Source of the DNA: Brevundimonas mediterranea
GTDB lineage: Bacteria > Pseudomonadota > Alphaproteobacteria > Caulobacterales > Caulobacteraceae
NCBI RefSeq assembly: GCF_011064825.1
Contig: NZ_CP048751.1
Coordinates: forward strand, 1,674,001 to 1,738,000
Length of the DNA stretch: 64,000 bases
Reading direction: 5' to 3'
The position numbers and the translations under genes were made by a program. Each line of letters starts with the position of its first letter. Positions within the stretch are counted from its first letter, which is position 1. Of the stretch, positions 27,702 to 36,480 are shown in pieces. The notes under the pieces are model-generated. The model was not told the origin of the DNA and searched no databases. It was given only the letters and a program-made list of their open reading frames with translations.

Positions 27702-28127
27702 ATGAAGACCCTTTCCGCCCTTTGCGCTTCCGCCGCTCTTGCAACCGCCCTGGCGTCGACCTCCGCCTTGGCCGCAGACATCACCTTCGACTTCGACGTC
27801 GCTGCGCCGACCGGGCGGATCATGGTCGCCCTTTTCAACAGCGAGGCCAACTACGGCGGCGAGGGCCAGCCGGTTCGTTACGCCATGGTGGACGCAGCAG
27901 CCGCTTCCAAACAGGTCCGGTTCGAGGACCTGCCGGACGGCGACTACGCCATGCGCGCCTTTCACGACATCGATGGCGACGGGAAGATGAACACCAACCC
28001 ATTCGGCATGCCGATCGAGCCCTTCGCCTTCTCCAACAACGCCGTCGGAAACATGGGGCCGGCCTCGTGGGAGCGCGCGAAGTTCGCGGCGACCGGCGCC
28101 GTCGCCCAGACCATCAGCCTGAAGTAA
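27702..28127 (+). CDS. DUF2141 domain-containing exported protein
   Basis: A 141-residue protein. A Sec signal peptide ends near residue 24 (SALAADITF). The mature part is beta-rich with the DUF2141 phrases GRIMVALFNSEANY, FEDLPDGDYAMRAFHDIDGDGKMNTN and FGMPIEPFAFSNNA (the middle one read as DYAMRAFHDIDGDGKMNTN). DxDGDGKxN looks like a calcium-binding loop. AGGAC lies upstream of the ATG. It precedes the carotenoid oxygenase gene by 25 nt and is probably co-transcribed with it. DUF2141 proteins often occur in carotenoid gene neighbourhoods. No activity is known. Confidence 0.88.
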   Translation: MKTLSALCASAALATALASTSALAADITFDFDVAAPTGRIMVALFNSEANYGGEGQPVRYAMVDAAAASKQVRFEDLPDGDYAMRAFHDIDGDGKMNTNPFGMPIEPFAFSNNAVGNMGPASWERAKFAATGAVAQTISLK

Positions 28128-28152
28128 CCAGACCTAAGCCCGGAGCCGGACC

Positions 28153-29625
28153 ATGACCCCTTCACGCCGTTCCTTCCTGATGGGCGCCGCCGCGCTTTCA
28201 GCCGCCGTCGCCACGCCCGAGATGGTCCGCGCCGCCGCCGCCCTCGACGCCGCCGCCCAGGCGGACTGGGCCCTGGCCACCCGCGACGTCGAGGGCGATC
28301 TGCCGCGTCAGACGATGCGCCTGATCCACGGCCGGGCGCCGGCGGGGCTGGAGGGCGCCTTGTTCCGCAACGGACCCGGTCGGTTCCGACGGCCGGGCGG
28401 GTCCGTCACCCACTGGTTCGACGGCGACGGCCTGATGCGGGCCTTCCGCATCCATGACGGCCAGGCCACGCTGGAGGCCCGGTTCGCCGATACGCCCAAG
28501 CGCCGGGTCGAGACCGAACTGGACGCCGTCGTGACCCCGGGCTTCGGGACCGGCGGCGACCCACGCGCGCGGGTCAACTCGAACGACGACGCCAGCGCCG
28601 CCAACACGGCCGTCCTGGCGGTGGGAAACCAGATCTGGGCCTTGTGGGAAGGCGGTTCGCCCCTGGCGATGGATGCGTCCGACCTGTCGACCCAGGGCTT
28701 CGTCACCCTGCGGGACGATCTGAAAGGCATGCCGTTCCAGGCCCACCCTCGGCGCGCGCCCGACGGCTCGATCTGGAACGTGGGCACGGCCGGCGCCCAA
28801 GCCGTGATCTGGCGGCTGAACGCCGACGGCGGACTGAACCGGGCCGAGATCGTCCGCCTGCCGCGCGCCAGCTATATGCACGACTTCACCGCCACCGACC
28901 GGCACCTGATCCTGGTGCTTCAGCCCTGGATCCAGGAACGCCAGGCCATGCCCGTCATCAATGGCCTGGTGTGGCGTCCGGAGACCGGGACACAGGTCAT
29001 GGTGCTGGACAAGGACGACCTCACGCAGTCACGCCTCTATGAGCTGCCGGGCTTCTTCCATTTCCATCTGGGCGACGCCTGGGCCGAACGCGACGGTACG
29101 ATCCGTTTCGACGTCGCCGCCAGCGGCGATCCGCGCTTCGCCGTCGCCGGCGCGCGGGTGCTGGTCGAAGGCCATGGCGTCGTGCCGGGCGACCCAGCGA
29201 AACTGGCCCTGGTCACCCTGCGCCCCGACGGCAAGGCTGACATGCTGACGACCGACGCCGTCGGCGAGTTTCCAAAGGCCGACCCCCGTCGTCTGGGGCT
29301 GAAACGCAGCCTGACCGTCCACACCAGCGGCGAGACGCCCGGGCGCCCCCTGCCCACGGGCCTGGCGGTTCAGGACTGGGACAGCGGCCGGTCGCACGGC
29401 TTCACCTTCGGCCTCCATCAGATCGTTGAGGAGACGGTCTTCGTGCCCAAGCCCGGCGCCACGGCCGAGACCGACGCCTGGCTGGTCGGACCGTCGGTCA
29501 ATCTGAAGGCCGGGCGCACCGAACTGCACGTCTTCGACGCGGCCCATGTCGAGGACGGGCCGGTGGCGACCTGGCAGGCGGACACGGCCCTCCCCGCAGG
29601 CTTCCACGGAACCTGGGTGGGATAG
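28153..29625 (+). CDS. carotenoid oxygenase family protein (RPE65/CCD), Tat-exported
   Basis: A 490-residue protein with a twin-arginine signal (SRRSFLMGAAALS). The seven-bladed-propeller Fe(II) dioxygenase family is shown by its iron His positions. These are HPRRAPDGSIWN, MHDFTATDRHLILVLQP, FHFHLGDAWAE and the C-terminal GFHGTWVG. GPGRFRRPGGSVTHWFDGDGLMRA near residue 75 (read as THWFDGDGLMR) is the other family signature. These enzymes cleave carotenoid or stilbene double bonds with O2. Export to the periplasm is unusual for a carotenoid cleavage enzyme but common in this subgroup. It follows the DUF2141 gene in one unit. The substrate is unknown. Confidence 0.88.
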   Translation: MTPSRRSFLMGAAALSAAVATPEMVRAAAALDAAAQADWALATRDVEGDLPRQTMRLIHGRAPAGLEGALFRNGPGRFRRPGGSVTHWFDGDGLMRAFRIHDGQATLEARFADTPKRRVETELDAVVTPGFGTGGDPRARVNSNDDASAANTAVLAVGNQIWALWEGGSPLAMDASDLSTQGFVTLRDDLKGMPFQAHPRRAPDGSIWNVGTAGAQAVIWRLNADGGLNRAEIVRLPRASYMHDFTATDRHLILVLQPWIQERQAMPVINGLVWRPETGTQVMVLDKDDLTQSRLYELPGFFHFHLGDAWAERDGTIRFDVAASGDPRFAVAGARVLVEGHGVVPGDPAKLALVTLRPDGKADMLTTDAVGEFPKADPRRLGLKRSLTVHTSGETPGRPLPTGLAVQDWDSGRSHGFTFGLHQIVEETVFVPKPGATAETDAWLVGPSVNLKAGRTELHVFDAAHVEDGPVATWQADTALPAGFHGTWVG

Positions 29626-29691
29626 GGTGGCCAAGGCACGGCGCTTGCGGGCCTTCACGGTTCGCAAAGCCCGACGTGCCAAGGTGAGACC

Positions 29692-30819
29692 ATGACCCCC
29701 GTCCAGACGCCCGCCGACCTGCGCCCCATCACCGCCCTGCGTTTCGGCGCGGCGATCTGGGTGGCCGTCTATACCTACTGGGAAAACCTGGCCGGCGCCG
29801 GGTCGTCCGGCCTTGTCGACAAGGGCTATCTGGGGGTCGAACTGTTCTTCGTCCTGTCCGGTTTCATCCTCAGCCACGTCTATCTTCAGTCGGCGGGCGA
29901 GAAGCGGTTTTCGTATCGCGGCTTCCTGTGGGCGCGGGTGGCGCGGGTCTATCCCCTGCATGTGGCGACCCTGGTCGGGGTGGGGTTGCTGGCCGCCGTC
30001 GCCCTGGTCGCCGGGATGAGCGTGGACGGCAATGTGCTGTCGTGGGTCTCGCTTCCGGCCAATCTGCTGATGGTCCACGCCTGGGGCCTGGCCCCCGTCG
30101 CCGGTTGGAACCATCCGTCCTGGTCGATCTCGGCGGAATGGTTCGCCTATCTGTGCTTCCCCCTGTTCGCCTTCGTCTTCTGGCGTGCGCGTGAGAAGCC
30201 GGTAGCGGCCGTGGTCGGTACGGCCGCCTTCTTGACGGTGCTGTATTACGGGTTCGAGCGCGTCGCGGGCTTCCCGTTGACCGAGGCGACCATCCGCTGG
30301 GGCGCCTTGCGGATCGTGCCCTGTTTCGCCCTGGGCTGCGCCCTGTACCTCGTCTACCGCAAGGCGCCGCTGAAGGCGCCCTGGACCGCCTCGGCCGTGT
30401 CGTTCGGTCTGATGGTGTTGAGCGCGGCGCTCGGCCTATGGGACGGGATCACCGTCCTGCTGGCCGGGGCCCTGATCCTGTCCTTGGCCTCCCTGCCGAA
30501 CGAGCGGGCCGGATGGCTGGCCTCGAAGCCGGCGGTCTATCTGGGGGAGATCAGCTATTCGGTCTATATGGTCTGCGTGCCTTGGAAACTTCTGGCCGTT
30601 AACCTCGCGGCCAAGCTGACCGACGCCCCGGACAAGCAGCTTCAACTTTTCGTGTGGTTAGCGATTCTGGCGCTTTTGCCGGTCGTGGCGGCCCTGTCCT
30701 ACCACCTGGTGGAACACCCGGCTCGCAAGGCTTTGAGAGGGATGGCGCAAGGACGCAAAACAGCGTCAAGCGACAAACCGCAGGACGGCGATACGCCGAA
30801 AAGGGTTTTTCAATCCTAA
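29692..30819 (+). CDS. acyltransferase family 3 membrane protein (OafA/YrhL type)
   Basis: A 375-residue polytopic inner-membrane protein with about ten helices. The N-terminal ITALRFGAAIWVAVYTY and GVELFFVLSGFILSHVYL are the acyltransferase_3 signatures. ARVARVYPLHVATLVG and NHPSWSISAEWFAYLCFPL follow, where the last contains the S-x-E-W motif. The C-terminus is polar. Such enzymes O-acetylate or acylate surface carbohydrates or lipids. The acceptor is unknown. The 3' end of the gene is relatively AT-rich and lies 48 nt before the CHAP gene. Confidence 0.87.
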   Translation: MTPVQTPADLRPITALRFGAAIWVAVYTYWENLAGAGSSGLVDKGYLGVELFFVLSGFILSHVYLQSAGEKRFSYRGFLWARVARVYPLHVATLVGVGLLAAVALVAGMSVDGNVLSWVSLPANLLMVHAWGLAPVAGWNHPSWSISAEWFAYLCFPLFAFVFWRAREKPVAAVVGTAAFLTVLYYGFERVAGFPLTEATIRWGALRIVPCFALGCALYLVYRKAPLKAPWTASAVSFGLMVLSAALGLWDGITVLLAGALILSLASLPNERAGWLASKPAVYLGEISYSVYMVCVPWKLLAVNLAAKLTDAPDKQLQLFVWLAILALLPVVAALSYHLVEHPARKALRGMAQGRKTASSDKPQDGDTPKRVFQS

Positions 30820-30825
30820 TTTCCT

Positions 30826-30843
30826 ATGGTCTAAAAAGACCAT
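30826..30843. promoter_or_regulatory. hairpin in the leader of the CHAP gene
   Basis: ATGGTC, TAAAAA, GACCAT forms a perfect 6-bp inverted repeat 25 nt before the CHAP start. It could be a weak terminator for the acyltransferase gene, an operator, or a 5'-leader structure. No T run follows on the plus strand. Confidence 0.35.
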
Positions 30844-30867
30844 CGGCAGTCGGGACGAGACCTCAGC

Positions 30868-31398
30868 ATGATGAAACGGCTCAAAGCCGCCGCGGTTGCG
30901 GCGACCCTCGGTTTTTTTGCGCTGGGCGTCACCCCCGTTTCCGCAAAGGCCGATGAGCCGTACTGGCAGTGCGTGACCTTCGCCCGCATGTTCTCGGGCA
31001 TCAACATCTTCGGCGACGCCTGGACCTGGTGGCGTCAGGCCACCGAGAAGTTCCGCACCGGCGACGCGCCCGAAACGGGTTCGGTCCTGGTCTTCCGTCC
31101 CGAAGGCCGGATGAGCCGGGGCCATGTCGCCGTCGTCTCCGACATCCTGACCGACCGGGTCGTGCGCGTGACCCACGCCAACTGGGGCGGCAGCCGCGGC
31201 AAGGTCGAGGAAAACGTCACCGTCGTGGACGTCTCGCCGTCCAACGACTGGTCCCAGGTCAAAGTCTGGTACAATCCGATCAACGGCCTGGGCACGACCG
31301 TCTATCCGACCTACGGCTTCATCTACAAAGGCGCCCGTGACGCCTTCGACGCCGGTCGTCAGATCGCGTCGAACGCTTCGAGCCAGGGCCAGCACTAG
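30868..31398 (+). CDS. CHAP-domain protein, putative periplasmic peptidoglycan amidase
   Basis: A 176-residue protein. The signal peptide covers about residues 1-29 (ending SAKADEP). The CHAP fold begins at PYWQCVTFARMFSG, which supplies the nucleophile Cys. RMSRGHVAVVSDIL supplies the His and VTHANWGG the Asn. This Cys-His-Asn set is found in amidases that cut peptide bonds in peptidoglycan or glutathionylspermidine. It is single-domain with no separate wall-binding module. It stands alone with a hairpin in its leader. The target bond is unknown. Confidence 0.87.
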   Translation: MMKRLKAAAVAATLGFFALGVTPVSAKADEPYWQCVTFARMFSGINIFGDAWTWWRQATEKFRTGDAPETGSVLVFRPEGRMSRGHVAVVSDILTDRVVRVTHANWGGSRGKVEENVTVVDVSPSNDWSQVKVWYNPINGLGTTVYPTYGFIYKGARDAFDAGRQIASNASSQGQH

Positions 31399-31438
31399 GC
31401 CGGCTTGCGCATCCGCCCCCCGCGGGCGATAGCGGCGC

Positions 31439-32236
31439 ATGACCCAATCCAGCGACATCACCTACGCCGGCTATCTGGCGTTGGACGACCTGCTCTCGAC
31501 CCAGCATCCGCTGTCGGATCAGCATGACGAAATGCTGTTCGTCGTCATCCACCAGACCAAGGAGCTGTGGCTGAAGCAGATCCTGCACGAGACAGCCCTG
31601 GCCCAGCAGCTGGTTCGCGCCGGCGACCTGGTCCCGGCTTACAAGAGCCTGGCCCGGGTTTCGCGCATCCAGGCGGTGATGACCCACAGCTGGGACATTC
31701 TTTCGACCATGACCCCGTCGGACTATCTGCGGTTCCGGGGTTCGCTGGGCTCCTCCTCGGGCTTTCAGAGCGACCAGTTCCGCCGGTTCGAGGCCATGCT
31801 GGGCCTGAAGGACGCCAGCTTCCTGAAGTTCCACGCGGACCGGCCAGAGGCCCTGGCCGCGCTGGAAGCCGCCATCGCGGCCCCCAGCCTGTACGACGAC
31901 GCCCTGGCCCAGATGGCCCAGGCGGGGCTGTCCATCCCGGCCGAGGTGCTGAACCGCGACGTGACCCAGCCTTATGAGCCGTCCGAGGCCGTCGAGGGGG
32001 CCTGGCTGGAGGTCTATCGCGACACCGAGCGCTGGTGGGCCCTGTATCAGCTGGCCGAGAAGCTGGTCGATCTGGACGACGCCCTGCTGACCTGGCGGCA
32101 CAAGCACGTCGTCACGGTCGAGCGGATCATCGGCCGGCGGCGCGGCACCGGCGGCACCGAGGGTGCGGCCTATCTGGCCTCGACCCTGACCAAGCGCTGC
32201 TTCCCGGAACTGTGGTCCCTGCGCACCAAACTTTGA
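31439..32236 (+). CDS. kynA: tryptophan 2,3-dioxygenase
   Basis: A 265-residue heme enzyme that opens the indole ring of L-tryptophan to N-formylkynurenine, the first step of the kynurenine route. DITYAGYLALDDLLSTQHPLSD is read as TYAGYLALDDLL with STQHPLSD. HDEMLFVVIHQTKELWLKQI contains His residues of the substrate pocket. SDYLRFRGSLGSSSGFQSDQF includes the Arg contact to the carboxylate. WRHKHVVTVERIIG supplies the axial heme His. GTGGTEGAAYL is the loop over the ligand. No kynB or kynU lies adjacent. The length is typical of bacterial KynA. Confidence 0.95.
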   Translation: MTQSSDITYAGYLALDDLLSTQHPLSDQHDEMLFVVIHQTKELWLKQILHETALAQQLVRAGDLVPAYKSLARVSRIQAVMTHSWDILSTMTPSDYLRFRGSLGSSSGFQSDQFRRFEAMLGLKDASFLKFHADRPEALAALEAAIAAPSLYDDALAQMAQAGLSIPAEVLNRDVTQPYEPSEAVEGAWLEVYRDTERWWALYQLAEKLVDLDDALLTWRHKHVVTVERIIGRRRGTGGTEGAAYLASTLTKRCFPELWSLRTKL

Positions 32237-32309
32237 TGTCGCGGGGCGGCAACCAAGGCCTCGCCCAGCCATTCCGCCGTTCGACCGCAATCGCGGAGGA
32301 ACGCAAGAC

Positions 32310-32795
32310 ATGACCAATCCCAACGCTCACGACATCAAGGTTCTGAACAGCCTGATCGAGACGACCCTGGACAGCGCCGACGGCTATGGCGAAGCCGCCG
32401 TGGAATCCCGCGATCCCGATTACACCAGCCTGTTCGAGCGCCGCAGCATCGAACGCCAGCAGGTGGCGGACGACCTGTCCGAGGCCGTGCGGGGCCTGGG
32501 CGGCGACCCGGAATCCAAGGGCTCGATCCTGGCCAAGGCCCACCGCGCCTTTCTCGACGTCAAACACGCCCTGCTGCGCAACGACGACACGGTCGTCGGC
32601 TCCATCGACAGCGGCGAAGGCTTCATCGCCGCCAAGTTCGAAAGGGCGCTGGAAGACGCCAGCATTTCGGCCACGACCCGCGAGACCATCCGTCGGGCCT
32701 ACGCCTTGGTGAAGGCCGATCATGACGAGGTTCACGACCTGAATCGCAGCCTGGAAGGCCAGAGGGACGCGTCCAATCCCCTGTACCCGCAGTAG
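32310..32795 (+). CDS. PA2169-type four-helix-bundle protein (DUF2383)
   Basis: A 161-residue soluble protein, nearly all helical. It starts with IKVLNSLIETTLDSADGYGEAA, read as NSLIETTLDSADGY, the hallmark of the PA2169 family of ferritin-like bundles. Acidic and His positions occur along helices (FERRSIERQQVADDLSEA and VKADHDEVHDLNRS). CGGAGGAAC lies upstream of the ATG. Function unknown; members often appear stress-induced. A strong hairpin follows 20 nt after its stop. Confidence 0.85.
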   Translation: MTNPNAHDIKVLNSLIETTLDSADGYGEAAVESRDPDYTSLFERRSIERQQVADDLSEAVRGLGGDPESKGSILAKAHRAFLDVKHALLRNDDTVVGSIDSGEGFIAAKFERALEDASISATTRETIRRAYALVKADHDEVHDLNRSLEGQRDASNPLYPQ

Positions 32796-32816
32796 GGTCA
32801 GTCATCGCGCATGAAA

Positions 32817-32844
32817 AAGGCCCCGGCGCTGTCGCCGGGGCCTT
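32817..32844. terminator. bidirectional terminator between DUF2383 gene and rplS
   Basis: AAGGCCCCGGCG, a four-base loop and CGCCGGGGCCTT make a 12-bp perfect stem between two convergent genes, with A-rich and T-containing flanks. It can serve both strands. Confidence 0.85.
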
Positions 32845-32892
32845 CGTCATTTCAGCACGATCCGCGCTCAAGCCGCGCGCGACAATGTCAAA

Positions 32893-33315
32893 TCAGGCTT
32901 CGTCGCCCTTGGCGGCCGAACCGGTTTCCGGAACCACGACGCCCTTGGCGGGACGGACGGTCTGGCGTTCGGCGATCCGGGCCGACTTGCCGCGACGATC
33001 ACGCAGATAATAGAGCTTGGCGCGACGCACGACGCCGCGGCGCTTCACTTCGATCGACTCGATGTTCGGCGACAGAATGGGGAATTTGCGCTCGACGCCT
33101 TCGCCGAACGAGATCTTGCGGACGGTGAAGGTCTCGCTGATGCCGCCGCCGTCACGGGCGATGCAGACGCCTTCGAAGGCCTGGACGCGCTCGCGCTCGC
33201 CTTCCTTGATCTTCACGTTGACGCGCAGGGTGTCGCCGGGCTGGAAGACCGGGATGGTGCGTTCGCCCAGGACGCGGGCTTTTTCTTCGGCGTCCAGCTG
33301 TTGAACGATGTTCAT
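32893..33315 (-). CDS. rplS: 50S ribosomal protein L19
   Basis: A 140-residue protein. It starts [38 protein letters not shown] and [13 protein letters not shown] mark the L19 core, with [20 protein letters not shown] near the end. The C-terminus has about 25 extra residues ([20 protein letters not shown]), as in many alphaproteobacteria. L19 sits at the 30S-50S interface. The start is one base after the trmD stop, with GAGGAG as ribosome binding site inside the end of trmD; the genes are one unit. Confidence 0.96.
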   Translation of the reverse strand: MNIVQQLDAEEKARVLGERTIPVFQPGDTLRVNVKIKEGERERVQAFEGVCIARDGGGISETFTVRKISFGEGVERKFPILSPNIESIEVKRRGVVRRAKLYYLRDRRGKSARIAERQTVRPAKGVVVPETGSAAKGDEA

Positions 33316-33316
33316 G

Positions 33317-34057
33317 TCATTTCTCCTCGAGCTTTGCGCTCTTTGCCTGTGATTTGGCGAGATGCGCTTCCCAGAGGTCTGGTCGTCGCTCCCGCGTGGT
33401 CTCTTCCCGCTGCGCCTCGCGCCATTTGGCGACCTTCTTGTGGTCGCCCGACAGCAGCACCTCGGGTATCTCAAGCCCCTCGAACGTCCGCGGTCGCGTG
33501 TACTGCGGGTGTTCCAGAAGCCCATCCTCGAAGCTTTCGGACGACAGGCTGTCTGCCGCGCCGAGTACGCCGGGGATCAGTCTTACGCACGCCTCGATCA
33601 CGACCATGGCCGCCGCCTCGCCGCCGGCGAGCACCGCGTCTCCGACCGAGACCTCCTCGAACCCGCGTGCGTCCAGCACCCGCTGATCCACCCCCTCGAA
33701 ACGGCCGCACAGCACGACGATTCCGTCGGCCCCACCCTTTTCAGGCGAGACCCATTCCTTGACGCGCGCCTGGGTCAGGGGCCGACCCCGGGCGCTCATG
33801 TACAAAAGCGGCCGTTTCGGTCCCGGCAGGCTATCCACCGCCCGAGCCACCACGTCCGCCTTAAGCACGGCTCCCGGGCCGCCACCCGCAGGGGTGTCGT
33901 CCAGGAAGCCGCGCGTATCTGTGGAAAAGGCGCGAATGTCAACCGTATCCAGGCTCCACAAGCCTTTCTCGCGCCAGGCCGTGCCAATCAGCGACACGCC
34001 GAGCGGGCCCGGAAAGGCCTCGGGGAACATGGTCAGGACGGTGGCGGTGAAGGACAT
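33317..34057 (-). CDS. trmD: tRNA (guanine-N1-)-methyltransferase TrmD
   Basis: A 246-residue SPOUT methyltransferase that makes m1G37 in tRNAs. It contains [37 protein letters not shown] and [19 protein letters not shown]. The knot follows with [20 protein letters not shown], and [14 protein letters not shown] text ([17 protein letters not shown]) lies near the C-terminus. The usual upstream genes rpsP and rimM are not adjacent. Instead a repeat-bearing gap and a DUF885 gene come before it. Confidence 0.95.
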   Translation of the reverse strand: MSFTATVLTMFPEAFPGPLGVSLIGTAWREKGLWSLDTVDIRAFSTDTRGFLDDTPAGGGPGAVLKADVVARAVDSLPGPKRPLLYMSARGRPLTQARVKEWVSPEKGGADGIVVLCGRFEGVDQRVLDARGFEEVSVGDAVLAGGEAAAMVVIEACVRLIPGVLGAADSLSSESFEDGLLEHPQYTRPRTFEGLEIPEVLLSGDHKKVAKWREAQREETTRERRPDLWEAHLAKSQAKSAKLEEK

Positions 34058-34093
34058 GGCGGCGGCTCATACACGAAATCACGGGCGATGCCT

Positions 34094-34237
34094 CCCTCTC
34101 CCGGTGGGAGAGGGCTTGAGCGCCTGAGAGCGAAGCGATCAGACTTGCGCGAAAGGGTGAGGGTCGGGTGGTGCGAATTGGCCCGCCGGCCGACCCTCAT
34201 CCGGCTCTTCGAGCCACCTTCTCCCAATGGGAGAAGG
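34094..34237. repeat. intergenic composite palindromic repeat
   Basis: Two palindromes bracket about 145 bp upstream of trmD: CCCTCTCCC/GGGAGAGGG at 34094-34114 and CCTTCTCCC/GGGAGAAGG at 34217-34237. Between them GGGTGAGGGTCGG and CCGACCCTCATCC form a further inverted pair. The whole can fold into a long branched hairpin. Such blocks occur between genes in many alphaproteobacteria. It may end DUF885 transcription, since that gene stops at 34244. Confidence 0.7.
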
Positions 34238-34243
34238 ACGTGC

Positions 34244-36091
34244 TTATGCCGTCGGCGCCCCGCCGCCCGCCGCGATCCAGCCGTCGACCTGGTCTTCCAG
34301 CACGTCCAGCGGCACCGAGCCGGATCCCAGGACTACGGCGTGGAAGTCCTTGATGTCGAACCGGTCGCCCAGGGCCGCCTTGGCCCGGTCGCGCAGTTCC
34401 TCGATCTTCAGCTCGCCGATCTTGTAGCTGGTCGCCTGGCCGGGATTGGTGATGTAGCGCTCGACTTCCTTTTCGATGTCGCGCTCGGACAGCAGGGAGT
34501 TCTGACGGAAATAGTCCATCGCCTGTTCGCGGCTCCAGCGTTTGGCGTGCAGGCCGGTGTCCGTCACCAGACGCACCGCGCGCCACAGCTCGGTCGAGAG
34601 CCGGCCGAAGTCGGAATAGGGATCCTGATAGAAGCCCATCTCCTTGCCCAGCTGTTCGGCGTACAGCCCCCAGCCCTCGGCATAGGCGCCGTAGCCGCCG
34701 AAGCGGCGGAAGCGCGGCAGGCCCTCGATCTCTTGCGCATAGGCGATCTGGAAATGGTGGCCGGGCGCGCCCTCATGATAGCTGATGCCCTCGATCTGGG
34801 GCTTCAGCACCTGGGTCATGTCCGACAGGTTGACGTAATAGATGCCCGGCCGCGACCCGTCCGGCGCCGGCGAATTATAGAAGGCGATCGAGGCCGTGGC
34901 TTCGCGGAACGGTTCGACCGCCCGCACCTCCAGCGCCGCCTTGGGCAGGGTCGAGAACCACTGAGGGGCCGCCGCCATCACCTGGGCGATGAAGCCGCGC
35001 GCGTCTGTCAGATACTGTTCCTTGCCTTCCGGCGTGTTCGGATACTGGAAGCGCGGATCGGTCTTCAGGAAGACGAAGAAGTCCTGCAGCGTGCCGGTGA
35101 AGCCGACCTGGGCCTTGATGACTTCCATCTCGGCCTGGATGCGGGCGACCTCGTCCAGGCCGATCTGGTGGATCTGGTCGGCGGTCAGGTCGGTCGTCGT
35201 CGAGAGCTGGAGCCGGGCGTTGTAATAGGCCTCGCCCTGCGGCAGGCGCCATACGCCGGCGTCGCTGTCGGCCAGAGGCTGAACCTCGGCCAGGGCCGCC
35301 AGCACGGTGTCGAACCCGGCCTTGTAGGGGCCGGTCAGGGCGGCGCGTCCCTCGGACAGCAACCGGTCCTTGGTCGCCTGGGCGGCCTCCAGCGCCGCAA
35401 CCTTCTTGTTGAAGTCGGCCCAGACCGGATTGTCCGGCCCATCGTCGAACGGGGCGCCGGAAATGACGTTGCGGGTATTGGCGATGGAGGGTGCAAAGAC
35501 GAAACGGGGCGACACCACGCCGGCCGCCGCACGCTGGCGCAGTTCGTCGGCGACCTGGCCCATCTGGACCTGGGCGGCGCGCAGCCGGGCGACATAGGCT
35601 TCGGCGTCGGCGACGCTGGCGACGCGGTGGTTGTTGATCAGGAAAACCGGCAGGCTGGTGGTCGGATTGCCGTTGGCGGCGAACTGAAAGCCCCAGTCGC
35701 GCCACTGGTTCGACAGTCGGGCCTGTTGGACGCCATATTCGAACATCCGCCACGACAACCGCGCCTGAGGTCCCAGCTTCTGCGGATCAAACTCGGTCTT
35801 CATCCGGGCCAGCTGGCTTTCGGACAGGGCCAGGGCGCGGTCGGCGGCGGCGTCCGAGACGTCGTCCAGCCTGTCATAGTCGGTCTTGATGCCCAGCGAG
35901 GTCATCTGTTGCGGGCTGAGGGCGATGCGGGCCTGGAAGGCCTCTTCGAAGAAGGCGTTCAGCCGCGCGTCCTCGCTCTGGGCCTGGGGCGACGGCGCGG
36001 CGGTCGGCGCCACGTTTGGCGTCTGGGCCAGGGCCGGAACGCCGGACAGCAGCGCCAGGCCGGCGACGGACGAGATCAGAAGACGACGCAT
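34244..36091 (-). CDS. DUF885 family protein, exported
   Basis: A 615-residue protein with a Sec signal (MRRLLISSVAGLALLSGVPALAQ, read as LLISSVAGLALLSG then PALAQ). The ATG at 36091 is chosen for its GAGGGG six bases upstream over an earlier TTG. DUF885 features are the metallopeptidase-like SYHEGAPGHHFQIA near residue 450, YAEGWGLYAEQLG after it, and YITNPGQATSYKIGELKI near the C-terminus. The HEGAPGHH segment looks like a zinc-binding HExxH relative. Members are periplasmic and may be peptidases of the M32/M3-like fold, but activity is unproved. Confidence 0.87.
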   Translation of the reverse strand: MRRLLISSVAGLALLSGVPALAQTPNVAPTAAPSPQAQSEDARLNAFFEEAFQARIALSPQQMTSLGIKTDYDRLDDVSDAAADRALALSESQLARMKTEFDPQKLGPQARLSWRMFEYGVQQARLSNQWRDWGFQFAANGNPTTSLPVFLINNHRVASVADAEAYVARLRAAQVQMGQVADELRQRAAAGVVSPRFVFAPSIANTRNVISGAPFDDGPDNPVWADFNKKVAALEAAQATKDRLLSEGRAALTGPYKAGFDTVLAALAEVQPLADSDAGVWRLPQGEAYYNARLQLSTTTDLTADQIHQIGLDEVARIQAEMEVIKAQVGFTGTLQDFFVFLKTDPRFQYPNTPEGKEQYLTDARGFIAQVMAAAPQWFSTLPKAALEVRAVEPFREATASIAFYNSPAPDGSRPGIYYVNLSDMTQVLKPQIEGISYHEGAPGHHFQIAYAQEIEGLPRFRRFGGYGAYAEGWGLYAEQLGKEMGFYQDPYSDFGRLSTELWRAVRLVTDTGLHAKRWSREQAMDYFRQNSLLSERDIEKEVERYITNPGQATSYKIGELKIEELRDRAKAALGDRFDIKDFHAVVLGSGSVPLDVLEDQVDGWIAAGGGAPTA

Positions 36092-36279
36092 GGACAACCC
36101 CTCGAAGAACAGGCGTCCACCTTCGGGGCGTCGCCCGTCCGACGCAAGCGTGTCAGCACGGCAGCGTCACGACGATCCAACAGGGATCGGTCTAAATCGC
36201 GATATGGCGCCGCTTGATGCAACCTATGCCCAGGCGCGGCGTTGGGGGACAGCTTGACCATAACATCCGGGTTTTCACC

Positions 36280-36417
36280 ATGCGCAAGATCATCGCCCTC
36301 TCCATCGTCGCCGCCGCCCTGGCCGTGTCGGCCTGCAACACCATCTCGGGCGTCGGCCGCGACGTCTCCGCAGCCGGTTCGGCGGTCAGCCAGGGCGCCG
36401 AAAACGCCAAGCACTAG
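36280..36417 (+). CDS. entericidin EcnA/B family lipoprotein
   Basis: A 45-residue small protein MRKIIALSIVAAALAVSAC followed by NTISGVGRDVSAAGSAVSQGA. The lipobox VSAC makes Cys19 the lipid anchor. The mature 27 residues repeat the G-x-x-V-x-A-x-G entericidin pattern. Entericidins are cell-envelope lipoproteins often induced in stationary or osmotic stress. A terminator follows 23 nt after the stop, and a longer in-frame reading upstream lacks a signal peptide. Confidence 0.88.
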   Translation: MRKIIALSIVAAALAVSACNTISGVGRDVSAAGSAVSQGAENAKH

Positions 36418-36440
36418 GACCGGCCAACGCTGGAACGAAG

Positions 36441-36467
36441 AAGGCCCGCCGGCGTCCGGCGGGCCTT
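36441..36467. terminator. bidirectional terminator between entericidin and ampG
   Basis: AAGGCCCGCCGG, three-base loop, CCGGCGGGCCTTTT: a 12-bp stem with a T run on the plus strand and A residues before it for the minus strand. It lies between convergent genes. Confidence 0.87.
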
Positions 36468-36480
36468 TTCTTGGGCGTCG

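Noticed and set aside
30740..30867. A possible c-di-GMP riboswitch before the CHAP gene (GGACGCAAAAC and a later GACCAT hairpin)
   Set aside because: The order and spacing of the conserved blocks do not fit, and much of it lies inside the acyltransferase coding region.
32893..33525. A 210-residue version of L19
   Set aside because: The upstream part is the trmD coding region in another frame; MNIVQQLD with GAGGAG before it is the normal start.
34094..34237. A small RNA gene in the palindromic block
   Set aside because: The palindromes are typical dispersed intergenic repeats; no promoter or terminator for a separate transcript is seen.
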